A DNA stretch of 64,000 nucleotides from Paramyrothecium sp. XJ0827 (GCA_020881915.1 JAJFPB010000007.1:2108001-2172000); one strand, 5' to 3'; positions 11,371 to 22,687 are shown, numbered from the stretch's first letter. Numbers and translations: made by a program. Notes: generated by a model from the sequence alone, not told the origin.

Positions 11371-13784
11371 TCATCCCAAATTGGCAATCGGGAATTGCGC
11401 AACATGCAGCTTTGCGGCGCCGAACGGTATCAGCTTCAGCGTCGTCTTCTTACTGCCATCCACAAGAGGGTGGTTCGGTGGTATGGCTGCAGTGCCTCGA
11501 TCCTCCGGCCAGTCAAACGGGAATGCATCCACCACGAGGCTCGTAGGCGGGCCGTCGCGAGCAAACACTGGGTTGGGGAGATCAGCCCCCTCAGCTCGTT
11601 CATGCCTGACTCTCACTGTGCATGGGTCGATTGCGTAGCGCCATTCGGTCCTTGGTGTGAGAACCCAGTCGCGGGAACGCGGCTCAAGCTCTGTATCCGG
11701 TAAAGGTTTGCGATCCGTGTAATTCAGTGGCGCATGGGAAGACAGGTTGAATTCTATATCAGCTGCGTATAGAAGTGGACCACGGTACATAGCCACGGAA
11801 TCATCCCGAGTCACCACCCTCACCTCCATAGGCAGATGTACTGAGAGTTCGGTGGATCCTTTCCTGACGCTGACTTTCTGCATGCCAGAGTGGTCAGGCT
11901 TGAGCGACTTGGCCGAGGCACTGCCGGTCTGGATCGTCCCTTTACCCTGGGCTACCCAATCCGGAATCCGAATGAAGAATTCAAAGTCAGTCTCGGATTG
12001 AATAGTGTAGTTCAAAGTTTCTGAGAAGGGATAATTTGTACTGCAATCAACTGCCAATACAAGTCAGCTTCGTGTAGCACCGAGGCCTCTATGGAATGCG
12101 GTGTGCAATCATGCCTTGCATATCCCGCCCATCAATGGTTGTCCGAACTGACACTGGACCCAAAAGCATGTGAACTAATCCGCGATCGCCTCTCTTGGCA
12201 TATGCCGAGGCAACAAACTTTGGAAAGCCTTGGGGGTGATTGACGGTGCAGCACGGCTAGGCAAAGTCGTCAGTCTAGAACGGAGACAGTGTGTTTCGAG
12301 GCATACAAAGTTGGGCTCCAATCCAAATGTGTTACCATACTCTACCACATTGTTGAACGGGTTCCCATCGAGGGATTTCGCCCAAGGCTGATTCGTCTGC
12401 GTCACATATTGATGCGCCCACCCTACATTCTGTTAGCAACAACAGTGTTAGCTTCCGGAATGGTGCACAGGTGGGCTGACAGTCATCGTTGACACCAGCA
12501 GGCAATGCATTGAAGGCGGCCAGCTCGGCCCTATCAGCAAAGGAGTTGATGCCGTGAAACCGATAAAGATATGCAAAGGAGAACATGGCTTCAACGGCCA
12601 TGCACAGTTCAGAGCTAAGACAGGTCAATGTGGCCGCACATTACTTCCCGGTCTTCCTTGAGACAACACTCACCCTCGCTGGGGGCTAAGGCCGCCGAGG
12701 TGCTCGTCTCCAACAATGGAGCCGGACAGGGAGGATTGATATCTGACGGTCATATTGACGGCATCATATGCTTGCTGTATGAGGCTCGGCTTCCCCGTGA
12801 GCCGGTACAAAACAGTAGGGTATCTGAGACCTAGCATGAAGGTGAGCCGGTGCCCCGGGTACATGGGTTCGACAAGACTGCTGCTGACCTTGAGCGAGAT
12901 TCACACCATGAGTGAAACCACTTGTCTTGATGTCGGGGGTGCCCTTGGTGGGGAAGACGCCTTCCACGAAAAACGTGGTCCAGTCTTGGCCACCGATCTG
13001 ACCACCCTTGAACATCATCTCCATGGTCTCCCAAATTTCGTGCCCCTTGTCGCGGCGGTGGTTTTCGTACAGCCACATGAGTGAGACAGGCAGCTCATGG
13101 CTTCGTGACACCCCGAAGCCCCACGGGTCGAAATTGTCACCTTTCTTTTTGTCTTCTAGAAGGCCCGTGTAATTGTCCTTTAGCATCGAGTGGGCCAAAG
13201 ACACGAACTTGTGCATAGCATCAACGATGCGCGCGGTTTGCTCGACATCTGCTTCTGCGTATTGCTGCCCGGCTCTCAGGTCAATTGCTTCACCGGGTGC
13301 CGTGTTACAGCATGTAAGGGAGAGCAACGCAAGCATACCATGAAGCCGAAGAATAGCAGACTTCTCGCCCATATACCACGCGTCTGCCGAGTTTTCTCGG
13401 GGCCGAGCCAGCCGTCTTCTGACTGATGCTCAAGGGTGTAGTCGAGAAACATTCGGGCCTGCTCTTTCAGGCGCGCATCGTCGAGGACCCAGGCTAGAGG
13501 CACGATGTAGTTGAACCAATACGTTGCCGACTCATTCAATTCGCTGTATTCAGCATCCCCGCCCAGCCAAGAGGAACGTCGGACAAATCTGTAGAAATCG
13601 TACAGATGACCACCGAGGCCGTCGCCAGAAAGACGAATCTGATCATAGAGCCATCCCAGGGCCTTCACGGAGCCAAGGGGGAGGCTTTCGTACTTGAAAG
13701 GCTGAAGCTCTGTAATGCTGTCAGCGATGGCAGGGACAGAGACCGACAAAATCTCGCCGTTTCTATCGTACCCTTGATTACCGC
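11371..13784 (-). CDS. GH127/DUF1680 family glycoside hydrolase (beta-L-arabinofuranosidase-like), 5' end unresolved
   Basis: Six-hairpin glycosidase of the DUF1680/GH127 group, whose characterised members release beta-L-arabinofuranose. Exons: 13784-13339, 13264-12889, 12830-12674, 12614-12481, 12422-12307, 12256-12115 and 12050-11371; phases agree throughout, giving at least 671 residues. Family blocks in order: LPLGSVKALGWLYDQ, SGFTHGVNLAQG, GDEHLGGLSPQRG, GSELCMAVE, WWAHQYVTQTNQPW, NTFGLEPNFPCCTVN. The Glu-Leu-Cys (12610-12602) and the Cys-Cys pair (12253-12248) match the four zinc ligands of the bacterial enzyme, one of which is the proposed nucleophile. So the active site looks intact. 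The sixth intron (12114-12051) appears to be GC-AG. No ATG precedes the first exon in frame and TAA lies at 13800-13798, so an upstream exon, probably with a signal peptide, is missing from this model. Exact substrate is unknown. Confidence 0.87.
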
Positions 13785-14704
13785 CTGCTCCAGAATGTTA
13801 CCCATGACAAAGGTGGAGAGACAGGAGAATCCCTAGATGCTGTCAAAGATGGAGGGTATGTGTCTTCTCAGGAAATTAACGAACCTAGAGGCTGTTCAAA
13901 GAATCACAACTCTTATGGAATTACTGCAAACGGTGATGGTAGTGTTGGTTGTTGAAGCGAAGCCACTGGCTGTTTATTGGCTGCGAGCTTGTCCATGTGA
14001 CGTGCATGAGGGGAGGGGAGGTAGCGGTGTGTTGTTGACGTTCGTGTAATATATATCACTGGCTGGCTATGCCAAAATACCGGTCGTTCGATGTCGTCTT
14101 AAATGTGGTCGCAGAAAGTAAGCCTACTTTTCTAGGTGTGTGCACATACTCTGAACGCTGCTTCCTCAAGCATCTTTAGGATTGTGGCGTTTTCCTTTGC
14201 TCTCCTTGCCTCGATTTTGGAGCACAAAACATAGATAGGGGTTCAATTCTTGCAGGGTTTGATTATGCTTTTACGGTGGAATGAGAGAAAATGTATTGGA
14301 CCTTCCCAGGAATGTGACAATAATTGGGGTAGTTCCGCATTTTGAGGAGGTTGATGGAAAGATGCTGCTGCTCTCGGCTTGGAAATGGAAACATTGTCGC
14401 GTTACGGGCGCCCCACCGCCACACTAAGAGCCTGCTAGATACAATTTCAGTAAATCTATTAGCTGTGTATCCTAAAGTCTCTGTCTCCATTAATTGGAAC
14501 AATATCTTGCTCTATTCCGTATAAGATGCTCCCGGTCTTGCCTGAGAAAAGGTATAGGGTAGATTGATCGAGACGGAGACTGGAGGTACGACGTCCTTCC
14601 TTATTAAGTAGACTTTCGAGGAGTAAGTAGGCGGCTTTTTAACATGATCTAAGCTGCGGCAAAGGCATCTCAGGTATTCGTCTTCCTTTGAAGGCCAAAT
14701 GTGG
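13785..14704. other. Upstream region of the GH127 gene
   Basis: Should contain the promoter and a missing first exon of the GH127 gene. Between about 13861 and 13801 a second minus-strand frame is open and Ser/Pro-rich, leading toward the first recognised exon but out of frame with it. No signal peptide exon could be fixed. Confidence 0.4.
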
Positions 14705-15130
14705 CTATGATGTTGTAGAGGTGAATATGGGCGTGCTGCCATAGCTGAGGAGGAAGGCGATGGTGGTGAAGTTGCACACGGTAATCCAAATATAGGTAGG
14801 CGCTGATTGAGGTAGGCGCCGGGCTGTGATAAGCTCTTCTTCTGGGTTGCTGTTCAACGAATCGCCTCTCTTCTGTTCGCGAGCCTCAAGGCTTCCATGT
14901 CCAACCATTTCGTCCGAGTCAACATGATCCATGGATAATGCAGATACAAGGGGCCGAAGTGACTGCAGTGTGGATATCGGTTCACGGTGATCTACATCTC
15001 CAGAAAGAACCACCTGTCGATTATCGTCGGCGGTTATGTCTGGATGACATATAGAAGCCGTTTCTTCCCAGAGCAGCACAATCAGGATCCCGAATGTACT
15101 GCAGGGTCTACGAATACCAAAGCCTTGCAT
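14705..15130 (-). CDS. Uncertain open frame with a hydrophobic C-terminal segment
   Basis: A 141-codon frame I do not recognise. The first 30 residues include a hydrophobic run (FGILIVLLW) and the end has another possible membrane segment (ITVCNFTTIAFLLSYG), separated by an acidic, soluble stretch. No conserved motif is seen, and the frame stops shortly after the last hydrophobic segment. The flanks are unstructured and an AT-rich patch lies about 400 bases upstream. It could be an exon of a small membrane protein, a decayed gene, or chance. Confidence 0.25.
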   Translation of the reverse strand: MQGFGIRRPCSTFGILIVLLWEETASICHPDITADDNRQVVLSGDVDHREPISTLQSLRPLVSALSMDHVDSDEMVGHGSLEAREQKRGDSLNSNPEEELITARRLPQSAPTYIWITVCNFTTIAFLLSYGSTPIFTSTTS

Positions 15131-16071
15131 ACAATCTTGTATGCCTAGCTTTACGTTTGGTAGAGCACCGCTCGCAGATAGGAACTCTCCTGTCCAATGG
15201 GTACATAGGTCTGGGTTTCAGTGTGTAGCAGTCGAGAGTCCAGTATCGTAAGTGTACGGGTCTTTTGAACGCGCCAATATATCAACCAGTGCTTGTTGCT
15301 TGTTGCTTGTTGTTTTTTTTTGTTTTTGTTTTTTTTGGCACGCTGCGCCTCTGGGGAGAGAGAGTCTGTCCTGATGTGGTCTAAAACCATGCAAAACGCA
15401 GTTGCAACGCACGCTGGTCGACGATCCTCCACAACTTGTCGAGTGCACCGATATATAGAGTCTCCCAAAACATATTGTCAGTCGGGTTGCTGGAGTAGTC
15501 CCTAAAGACTAGCTCGTAATGCTTCCGCATAATATCATTCAATAGAGATTATTATAATAGTAAATATATAAAATAACATAAGGTATTTTATAAAAATATA
15601 ATTATACAGGGCCCCATGTATGGGCTCCCATGAGACATGTGCTGCTTACCTAATTGTGACCCTGACCTAAGTGTACGTTGGCTGGCGCAGCGCCACTCCA
15701 GCTATTGAGTGCGTACATGCCTTGTCTCAACTGTTCGGAGTAGTCGTGCGAAAGTCATTGATCCATCGCAAACCGCATACATTTCCTTCCTCGTGGTACC
15801 AACGCAATCGCGCGCAAAGTGGGTTGAAGACAAACAAAGCCTGCAATATGCCACCCGGTAAGCGCCTGTTCCGTGTCTTCGTTCCCGCTACCTGCCAGCT
15901 GCCGGCCTAGGCGCACCTGCCAAAATGCGACGCGCTTCCTGCGGCGCGTCACACCGAATCGCTGCAAACGCTCCTTCCGCATCATCCACTGCTGCTGCCT
16001 CATACCTAGCGCCGTGCGCATCATTGCTCTGCCGCGCAATCAACAACTTTCCTCTTTGATACAGATCCAAG
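15131..16071. other. Intergenic region with AT-rich patch, upstream of HP1
   Basis: Holds a T/G-rich tract near 15305-15335, a strongly AT-rich patch (15525-15610) and, in its right half, the promoter and leader of the HP1 gene. No supportable gene. Confidence 0.5.
15525..15610. repeat. AT-rich patch
   Basis: About 85 bases composed almost only of A and T (ATTATAATAG, AAATATATAA and similar), in sharp contrast to the GC-balanced flanks, ending abruptly at GGGCCCC. It may be a relic of a decayed element; too short and degenerate to identify. Confidence 0.55.
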
Positions 16072-17083
16072 ATGCCGTCCCGGATTAGGTTCGCTAACAA
16101 GAAATCGAAAGCATTGAGCGACCAGGAGTCTGAATCCGAGGTTGAACGCTCGGTACCATTACGCCGGGGCCGCAAGTCAGCATCTGCGAGCGCCGAAGAT
16201 GTCGTGGACGAACCCAGGCCTACACGCGTGAAGCTGGCCGATGCTTACAAGGCTGCCGACGAAGATGAGGAAGAGGACGACGAAGAGGATGACGAAGAGG
16301 CCGACGAGGATGTGTAAGACACGATGCCGTTCCGAACCAAACGTATCCGCGCAACATGCTCACGACATCTAGTTTCGTCGTCGAAGCGATCAAGAAGCAC
16401 ATGATTGATGAAGATGTATGGGTCATATGTTCCTTTGAAGGGGATGGTAAACTAAACGGATGATAGGGCTCGTTAAAATTCCACGTGAAATGGGAAGGCT
16501 ATGACAGCAAGAGCGATATGACATGGGAGCCAGAGGACAACCTGCAGTGAGTCAAAGACTTAGATTGGCTGCTTGCCGCATGGCAGACTGACGCGTTGAC
16601 AGGGAGTCTGCCGCTGAGATTCTGGGCGAATACTTCAAATCCCTCGGCGGACGCGATAAGATCTTTGAGGAAACCGCGACGGCAGTCAAAACCAAGAAGC
16701 GCGGAAGGCCCTCCACCGGCACCCCAAGTGCGGCCTCGAAGCGCACAAAGAAGAACGGGGTACATCCAGCAGAATCGACGCCGCCAGCAACTGTCAAGAA
16801 ATGGAGTCCTCCCGCAGGGTCTTGGGAAGACGAGATTGCGACAATCGACGCGTGCGAGGACGAAGGCAGCGGGAAGCTGGTGGTTTACCTGGTGTGGAAG
16901 AACGGACAGAAGACGAAACATGACACACAGGTCATCTACAAGAAGTGCCCACAAAAGGTTAGTGAGGCTGCTGTCACTGGCTTCAAGTCTGCTAACAGCT
17001 TCAAGATGCTTCAATTTTACGAACGCCATGTTAAGATAATACGAGAAGACAACCGGGTACTGGCTGAGGAAGCTGCGCTGTAA
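16072..17083 (+). CDS. HP1: Heterochromatin protein 1 (chromo and chromoshadow domains)
   Basis: HP1 reads H3K9 methylation and dimerises to build heterochromatin; in Neurospora the orthologue is hpo. Five exons: 16072-16313, 16373-16415, 16467-16546, 16603-16957, 17006-17083, giving 265 residues. An acidic Asp/Glu tract (about residues 62-80) precedes the chromodomain (82-122), where the aromatic cage positions are F82, W104 and Y107 (FVVEAI; HVKWEGY; DMTWEPEDNL). A basic hinge (TKKRGRPSTG) follows. The chromoshadow domain runs from W189 to about 256 (VVYLVWKNG, CPQKMLQFYERHV). The last intron (16958-17005) is 48 bases, GTTAGT...CTAAC...AAG, in phase 0 and free of stops, so retention would insert 16 residues inside the chromoshadow domain. 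I place the intron there because the spliced form restores the conserved CPQKMLxFYE block. Confidence 0.95.
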
Positions 17084-18325
17084 CGGTTATGGCGTAGGAT
17101 TTGGTTGTTTACGCCAATCGGTAGACGGTCGGGCAACCTCCATTTACATTTGAAGGCGCGCATCTCGTATCGCATACGAATTTGTAACTCGTCTTGGTAA
17201 GGGTAAAACCTTGCCTTCTGGATGACGAGAATCACGGCGCTGGAAGGAGGAGCGAATGGAGTTGGTATTTGATGGGCGTCATCTTGGTTGCTTTGGTCAT
17301 GGAAATTGCTAGGACGGGTAGGCATGGCTGCCGAGCCCGTCACTAGGCAGCACAAGCTGTCGATTTCATATTTCGGAATCCACAAGAAGAGCTATTATGG
17401 AAGGATGGTCAGTTGAAGACACGGGGTTTCCTAGAAAGCAAAATGTAACACAAGTGGCCGGTAGTCGTGACAAGGCGACCAAGACCTACACATGATCTAG
17501 CAAGGAAAAAAAACGAAAACAAGATCAAGAAAGACTGCCTAGCTAGCAAGCAGGCAAGCAAGCACTTTGAGTATGTGTGCCTTCAATACGGAGTACCGAA
17601 CCGTGAAACGCTAAAGCGCGAGGCTGGAGTGACAGGGAAGAAAAAAAAGGCACCCCGGGATGCTCCACATGGCTCCGTTGCGGGGCTCGAGATCGTCCAG
17701 GCACCGGCTCCTATTGGTCTAGTCCCTTGTGAGGCCTGACGACGCGACTCCCCAGCCTTGCCAATTTTATTGACTTGCTGATAAGTCGGTGGCGGGGCAA
17801 CCGCTATATCTTGCAAGCCGCAGCTACGTCGCAACCACCCAAGTACCTTCCTTACCTTACCACTCTCTCCTCGTTACTTTCACATGCTGCTACGAATCTC
17901 ATTCCTGCTCGACTCATTTCTTGCTCCGCTCGAAAACGACTACTAGGAAAAGAATCGTGCTCCTTTGCTACGACCAGCTTTAAGAAGAGACCCAGAAGAT
18001 TCGTGGACATCCAGCCTGCTAGATCGACCTGTCGCATCACCTGCAAAAAATCGGGCAGCAACCAGAACCTCGTCTTGAATACTGCAGACACACCAACGAC
18101 CAGAGCGTATTGTTTGAACTCTAGGCTCTTGTCTTCACTGAGCCAGTCAACGATTCCTACTCCAGCGCGTGGTTCTCAAACCTCGCGACTGAAGTTGATT
18201 CTCGCCCGCCCGCTCCCTTCCTGTTGGGGCGCTGCCACCACCTCGCCTCTTCTCCATCTCTTTTGGAGTTGCCCTTTGTCCCTGAATAGCCATTTCAGAG
18301 ACGCTTCACCTCACAAACCGCCAAT
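17084..18325. other. Intergenic region between HP1 and a small membrane protein gene
   Basis: Contains the HP1 3' region and the promoter of the next gene. The right part (17860-18320) is pyrimidine-rich like a fungal leader and has TACCTTACC at 17853-17861. A long open frame across 17775-18644 in another frame has no family features. Confidence 0.5.
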
Positions 18326-18481
18326 ATGCAGCGCAACCATGTTATCGCCGTCATTATCATTGTCCTGTTTTTCGTTCTGGCCCTCGTCTCCTTCGGCATC
18401 TGGCGCTTGGTGCACGTCGTCAGGAGGAATATCAGCGACGGATCCGGTTCTGGGTCCACCAGCAGCAGCAGCCACGTGTAA
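18326..18481 (+). CDS. Small single-span membrane protein (51 residues)
   Basis: Not assigned to a family. ATG in the context CCAATATGC after a long CT-rich leader; single exon of 51 codons. After a short polar N terminus (MQRNH) comes one strong hydrophobic segment (residues 6-27, VIAVIIIVLFFVLALVSFGI), then a basic stretch (VVRRN) and a Gly/Ser-rich tail ending SSSSHV. The basic residues after the helix predict a cytoplasmic C terminus. The clean start, membrane helix and positive-inside pattern support a real small gene, but no homology check was possible. Confidence 0.55.
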   Translation: MQRNHVIAVIIIVLFFVLALVSFGIWRLVHVVRRNISDGSGSGSTSSSSHV

Positions 18482-19393
18482 GCCACGGGGTCTGATCCGC
18501 CTCTCTCCGTCCCGGACTGTCAGGAGACATGGCGCCCGCCGTTCATGCGACGGACGAATGAAGCAGCAACGACGAGACATTTTCGAGGACGACTATTCCA
18601 TTTCACATGGAGAGGTACGATCCATATTTGGGCACCTCATTTGATTGGGATATTTATTTATGCATCCACTCTTATTGCATTGGGTAATGAAGCTACGAGA
18701 TTAGCACAACAGCATTGGGGTTTTTGATTTGGGAATCTTGGAAATGGTTCATATTGTGGTTGATGACTGGGAACATATGGATGAATGTATACCAACACCA
18801 CATGGGTGTCGTTGCGTGGGCGCATGCTATTTTTGGGCCTTATAGAATATCATAGGATTAGTGTATATAGATGACAACACGGCACACCAAGCCTGGCAGG
18901 CTCTGGTCAATTTGTGGACTACTCTACCGAATATTCCACGTTGCAAGCACCACTCGTCCCGTCTAATCCGGTGAAACTTCAATGCTATACCAAGAACCCA
19001 TAGTCTACATGGCCCGTTATGGTGATTCAGCTGGTTGCACGGGAGAAGCAACACTCAAAACTCGAGCATACATCACGTCAAGGCATTTCTAAAAGTAGTG
19101 GAAACTTTCTGTCTTGTATTTCCACAACTGCCTGAATGTAAACTGACAAAGTTGAAGACGCTTAAGAGAGCGTCCAGATATCCTAGTGACCTGATTGAGA
19201 AAGAAACTAACGTATGACAACCCAGTCCAGTTCCCGCTATGCTCATCACCCGGACGAGACTCAAGTGGTAGGGTGACCTTGAGTCGTGCTAGTAGACGTT
19301 GTAGGAGTCCGTTTGTTCATGGTCTTAGCCAGACCCTCTTGGTCTGCGTAACTACTACGCTAGGCTTCCCGCTTGGTCATTCCAAGTACCTCC
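18482..19393. other. Intergenic, 3' regions
   Basis: Lies between the small membrane gene (plus) and a secreted-protein gene (minus), so both 3' untranslated regions fall here. AT-richer than its flanks; nothing else seen. Confidence 0.55.
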
Positions 19394-20044
19394 TCAAAAG
19401 CTGGTGCCGTTGATGGGGATGACGAGAAAGCTGCCTGCGGTGGTGTCAGTATCTTGGCCGTTCTTTGGAGTTCTGCATCCGCCATGCTTGGCTAGAGCTT
19501 ACCGTCGGCATCACGACGGGCCATGCTGGCACGGGCAGCTGTCTTGCTGTCTCGGGGCAGCTTGAGGCCGGTGCCAGAAGCGAACGACGGGCTGCCGCCG
19601 GTCGAAGCGCTGGCATTGACGGCCGAGCCGACTGCAGTTTCGGACTCGATGGCAGGGGTGGCGAGAGCTCCAGGCACAGAGAGAGTCAGAGGTAGACCCC
19701 CCGGTCCATCTACTACGGGGCCTGTCAATCCTCCGGGAACAGTGGAGTCTTCCAGTTCAGTCAGGGCCCCAGTTCCAGTTGGGATCTCGAGACTGGGTGT
19801 CCCCACGGAGATGTCAAGGCTGGCTGTTCGAGTGGGAATCCCGAAACTGGGTGTTCCGATAGCATCGATGCTGTGAGTTGGGCTAGGCGCTGTATTATTG
19901 AAGAGAAGACCGAGAATGCCTAATTGTCGGAGTGAGCGGTCGCCAATATCACGGATTCATCCGGGGTATACCTTGAGGTGTAGGAGCTCCTGCAACAAGC
20001 GAGGCAGCAGCCGCAAAGATGATGGAAGCTCCGACAGTCTTCAT
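19394..20044 (-). CDS. Small secreted protein with internal repeats (176 residues)
   Basis: Three exons: 20044-19972, 19919-19503, 19434-19394; introns of 52 and 68 bases with GTATAC...TTAG and GTAAGC...CTGAC...GCAG; phases agree. The N terminus MKTVGASIIFAAAASLVAG is a classic signal peptide, cut near residues 19-20. The mature part starts APTPQ and holds two imperfect 18-residue units at 46-63 (GTPSFGIPTRTASLDISV) and 64-81 (GTPSLEIPTGTGAL...), then a Gly/Pro/Ser/Thr-rich region with no Cys. A dibasic Arg-Arg at 159-160 (SMARRDADG) is a possible Kex2-type site that would free a 16-residue C-terminal peptide containing an N-glycosylation sequon (NGT). Candidate cell-wall, signalling or effector-like protein; function unknown. 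Confidence 0.75.
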
Positions 20045-22687
20045 TTTTAATCTTTTAACAAGTATGAAAGATGTGAATATGTAGATGATATAGCTGCTGC
20101 TTGACTGTCGTGGAATGATGTTTGAAGCGAGGAACAATTGTGAATCTGGGCGGCGTGACGGCAGTGTTATATACTCCTCGGATCCTCAGATCGCCATGCG
20201 ATGAGAACATCCATGAGAAGGCCCCTACCAGGACGGAACGGTACTCCGCTTGTTCAAAATGAAAGCAACCTGGCACCAGATCCAAGGCATGAAGACACAA
20301 ACACTGACGTGGATCAAGGGTCAGGAACGTCGCAAATGGCGTAATGAATACGACAGTATCTACACGTCAAGACAAAGGAAGGGATTGTGCCAAATACCTA
20401 AGCTGGTCATGTTTGAGTAGATTCTGCGGTCACTGGAATAGAACAAAGCTGGGATGTTTGGGGACTCCGCCGCTCAGGACACGCCAGACATGTACCAAAA
20501 CGCTGGTTCTTGTTTACATTGCGCTGCCTCTGGTCGTCGTTGATGGCCGAGGACGGATAAGCTGACACCCTTGCCGTCTCCTCGAGAAAGGGGCACAGGA
20601 GGAATGGAAGCAAAGGACTGCAGAAACGCGCGCCGTGCTATACAAGAGAGCCAGATGGCTACATACAAAGACACACGGTGACTGCTACTCGGGAAAGGTC
20701 CCGGGCCGATCTAAACAAGGACGGCCCGGGCAAGAATTCTGGCTTGGCCTCGAGTGCCGATCGCCGACCCGGACAATCACTGCCTGGCCCGGCGCAGCTG
20801 TCCCTGGATCTTCGGTGCTATCTGCGGCGCTGCTTCACAAAGGGAGCCCTCGCTATCCACCTGCCGATCGTCGCCCTCTCGGTGAGACAGCGCGGCGCCA
20901 CTGCTCCTGAGCGGGCGGTGACGAATCTTGTCCCGAATCCAGACCAGGAGAAGGGAAGGAAGGGAATGTCTCAATTGATGCGAGGAAAGCGTTGCTCCTG
21001 TACAAAGCTTGGAGTCTCTGTTCAAGACATGTTCGTGTTCCAGGATTGCTAAGCCGCCGGTCAGCGGTCCGTGATGATGTTGCCGCGAAAAGATGAAACC
21101 ATTCTGCTCATCAAGATGGAGCGGACGTTTGCGAGTCCATTTCATCTTCGGTGCCGTACACGTCAGAGCCTGGCTTGGAGTTCCAGGGCAGTAATAAGAC
21201 GTCTGCTAGATTCGTCCCATGTAATGGTAGCGAGGACTGCACCGCCGTAGCTCAGGAGTGATTGGGCCAACACACTTGTAATTGATCGTATCAACACAAG
21301 CTGTGATGCTTGAAAGATCAAGAAGCTCACCAGAAGCAGCTTCATCAACTACAACTCTACACATGCTAGCTGCCTCAACGAGCCTGATTGTCAGGAGATA
21401 CACTACTGTTGTTGGATTTCACTTCTATCTATATTTAAGGACTTTGTATCAATCTGACGGGAGCTAAGACGTCAGGGCTGCCTGTGCTGAGCAAACTAAT
21501 CAACAAGGACCCAAGGCTGGACCATCTATCCCAACGAATTTACGATGTGGCTCTTAGCATTATGGACAAGAAGGGGATTGATTATGACACAAATCTACTG
21601 TCTCTTCGACCCACCCCAGGAACTGGAATACAGAACGCTCTTTGAGGTAAGCTCTGTTGCGTGTATAGCATGCAACTTGAACGTCATAATTCCTTCTCCG
21701 TTGCAGACTCTCGGAACCGGGTTTCCTCTCTCTTTTGATTTACATTCCAAATTCATCAGCTTACGTGGGAAACCACGAAAAGCACGAAGACGAAAGCCCT
21801 TGACTGAGCTCCCTATTTACGCTGCGCGTACGCCCCGTGGCCCGTCAGTCCCGTCGATCCCAATCCACCACCAAGCCTGAAACAAGCACGAACAACACAA
21901 CACGCCCCCAAAGGTATTTCGGGCGTGGGGGGACCCATTTCGCCCAAGAAAAAAACCCCATTCCCTTCTGGACGAGCGGGTCCGGCGTGGGGACAGCACC
22001 GGCTCCGTTCCATGCCCTGGCATGCGATCGGCAGTCGCTCCTCGGGCTTTGCTATCCTTGGTTCCTCGGTGAAACACAAGACACGTGTAAAGAGGCTGCG
22101 TTTGTCGGCTGGAGGCGCCTCTTGGGTTGCGCAAGGATAAAGGGATCTGTCTCTTGGTTTCTTCTTCTTGGAATTGCTACCCGTCAGTTGATGACGCGGA
22201 AGAGACAAGTGGAACCACCGAGAAGACTCGCCGCATTCCAGGAACACTTCACTCTGCCGTAACTCGAGCATCACCAGTATGCCGGAGCCAAGTCCGCGGT
22301 TCTTGTATCCTTTACCGAAACTCAATCAAGTCTTGAGCATTCCAGAGCATCCAAGCCAACGCCTCAAACAGGGCTTTCTAAGATGCGTCTGACCACTTGC
22401 GCCCAGCCACTGGACCCGGATACCCGGGTCTGTCATAACTCCAATGTCCAGGCTCTGTAAATAGATGCAGCCAACTAAATGCTACATCGATATCTATTCT
22501 AAATCTGAGAAACGCTAAGCTGATTGCCACATATCGACATAGCCGGTCATGCCCTCGTAATACGAACCCATTCGCCTCGTCCGAATCTTGCACGGCAACA
22601 TGTCCAGTAATACCGCTAAATCACCAGTGAATTCCCGACGTCATGCCAACGTCCGTGTAAGGTGTTCCCTCTCGGCGCATCGTTTCA
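20045..22687. other. Gene-poor interval
   Basis: Begins with the promoter of the small secreted-protein gene. Open frames of up to about 170 codons on both strands lack family motifs and overlap one another, as expected by chance. No gene supported over about 2.6 kb. Confidence 0.5.
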
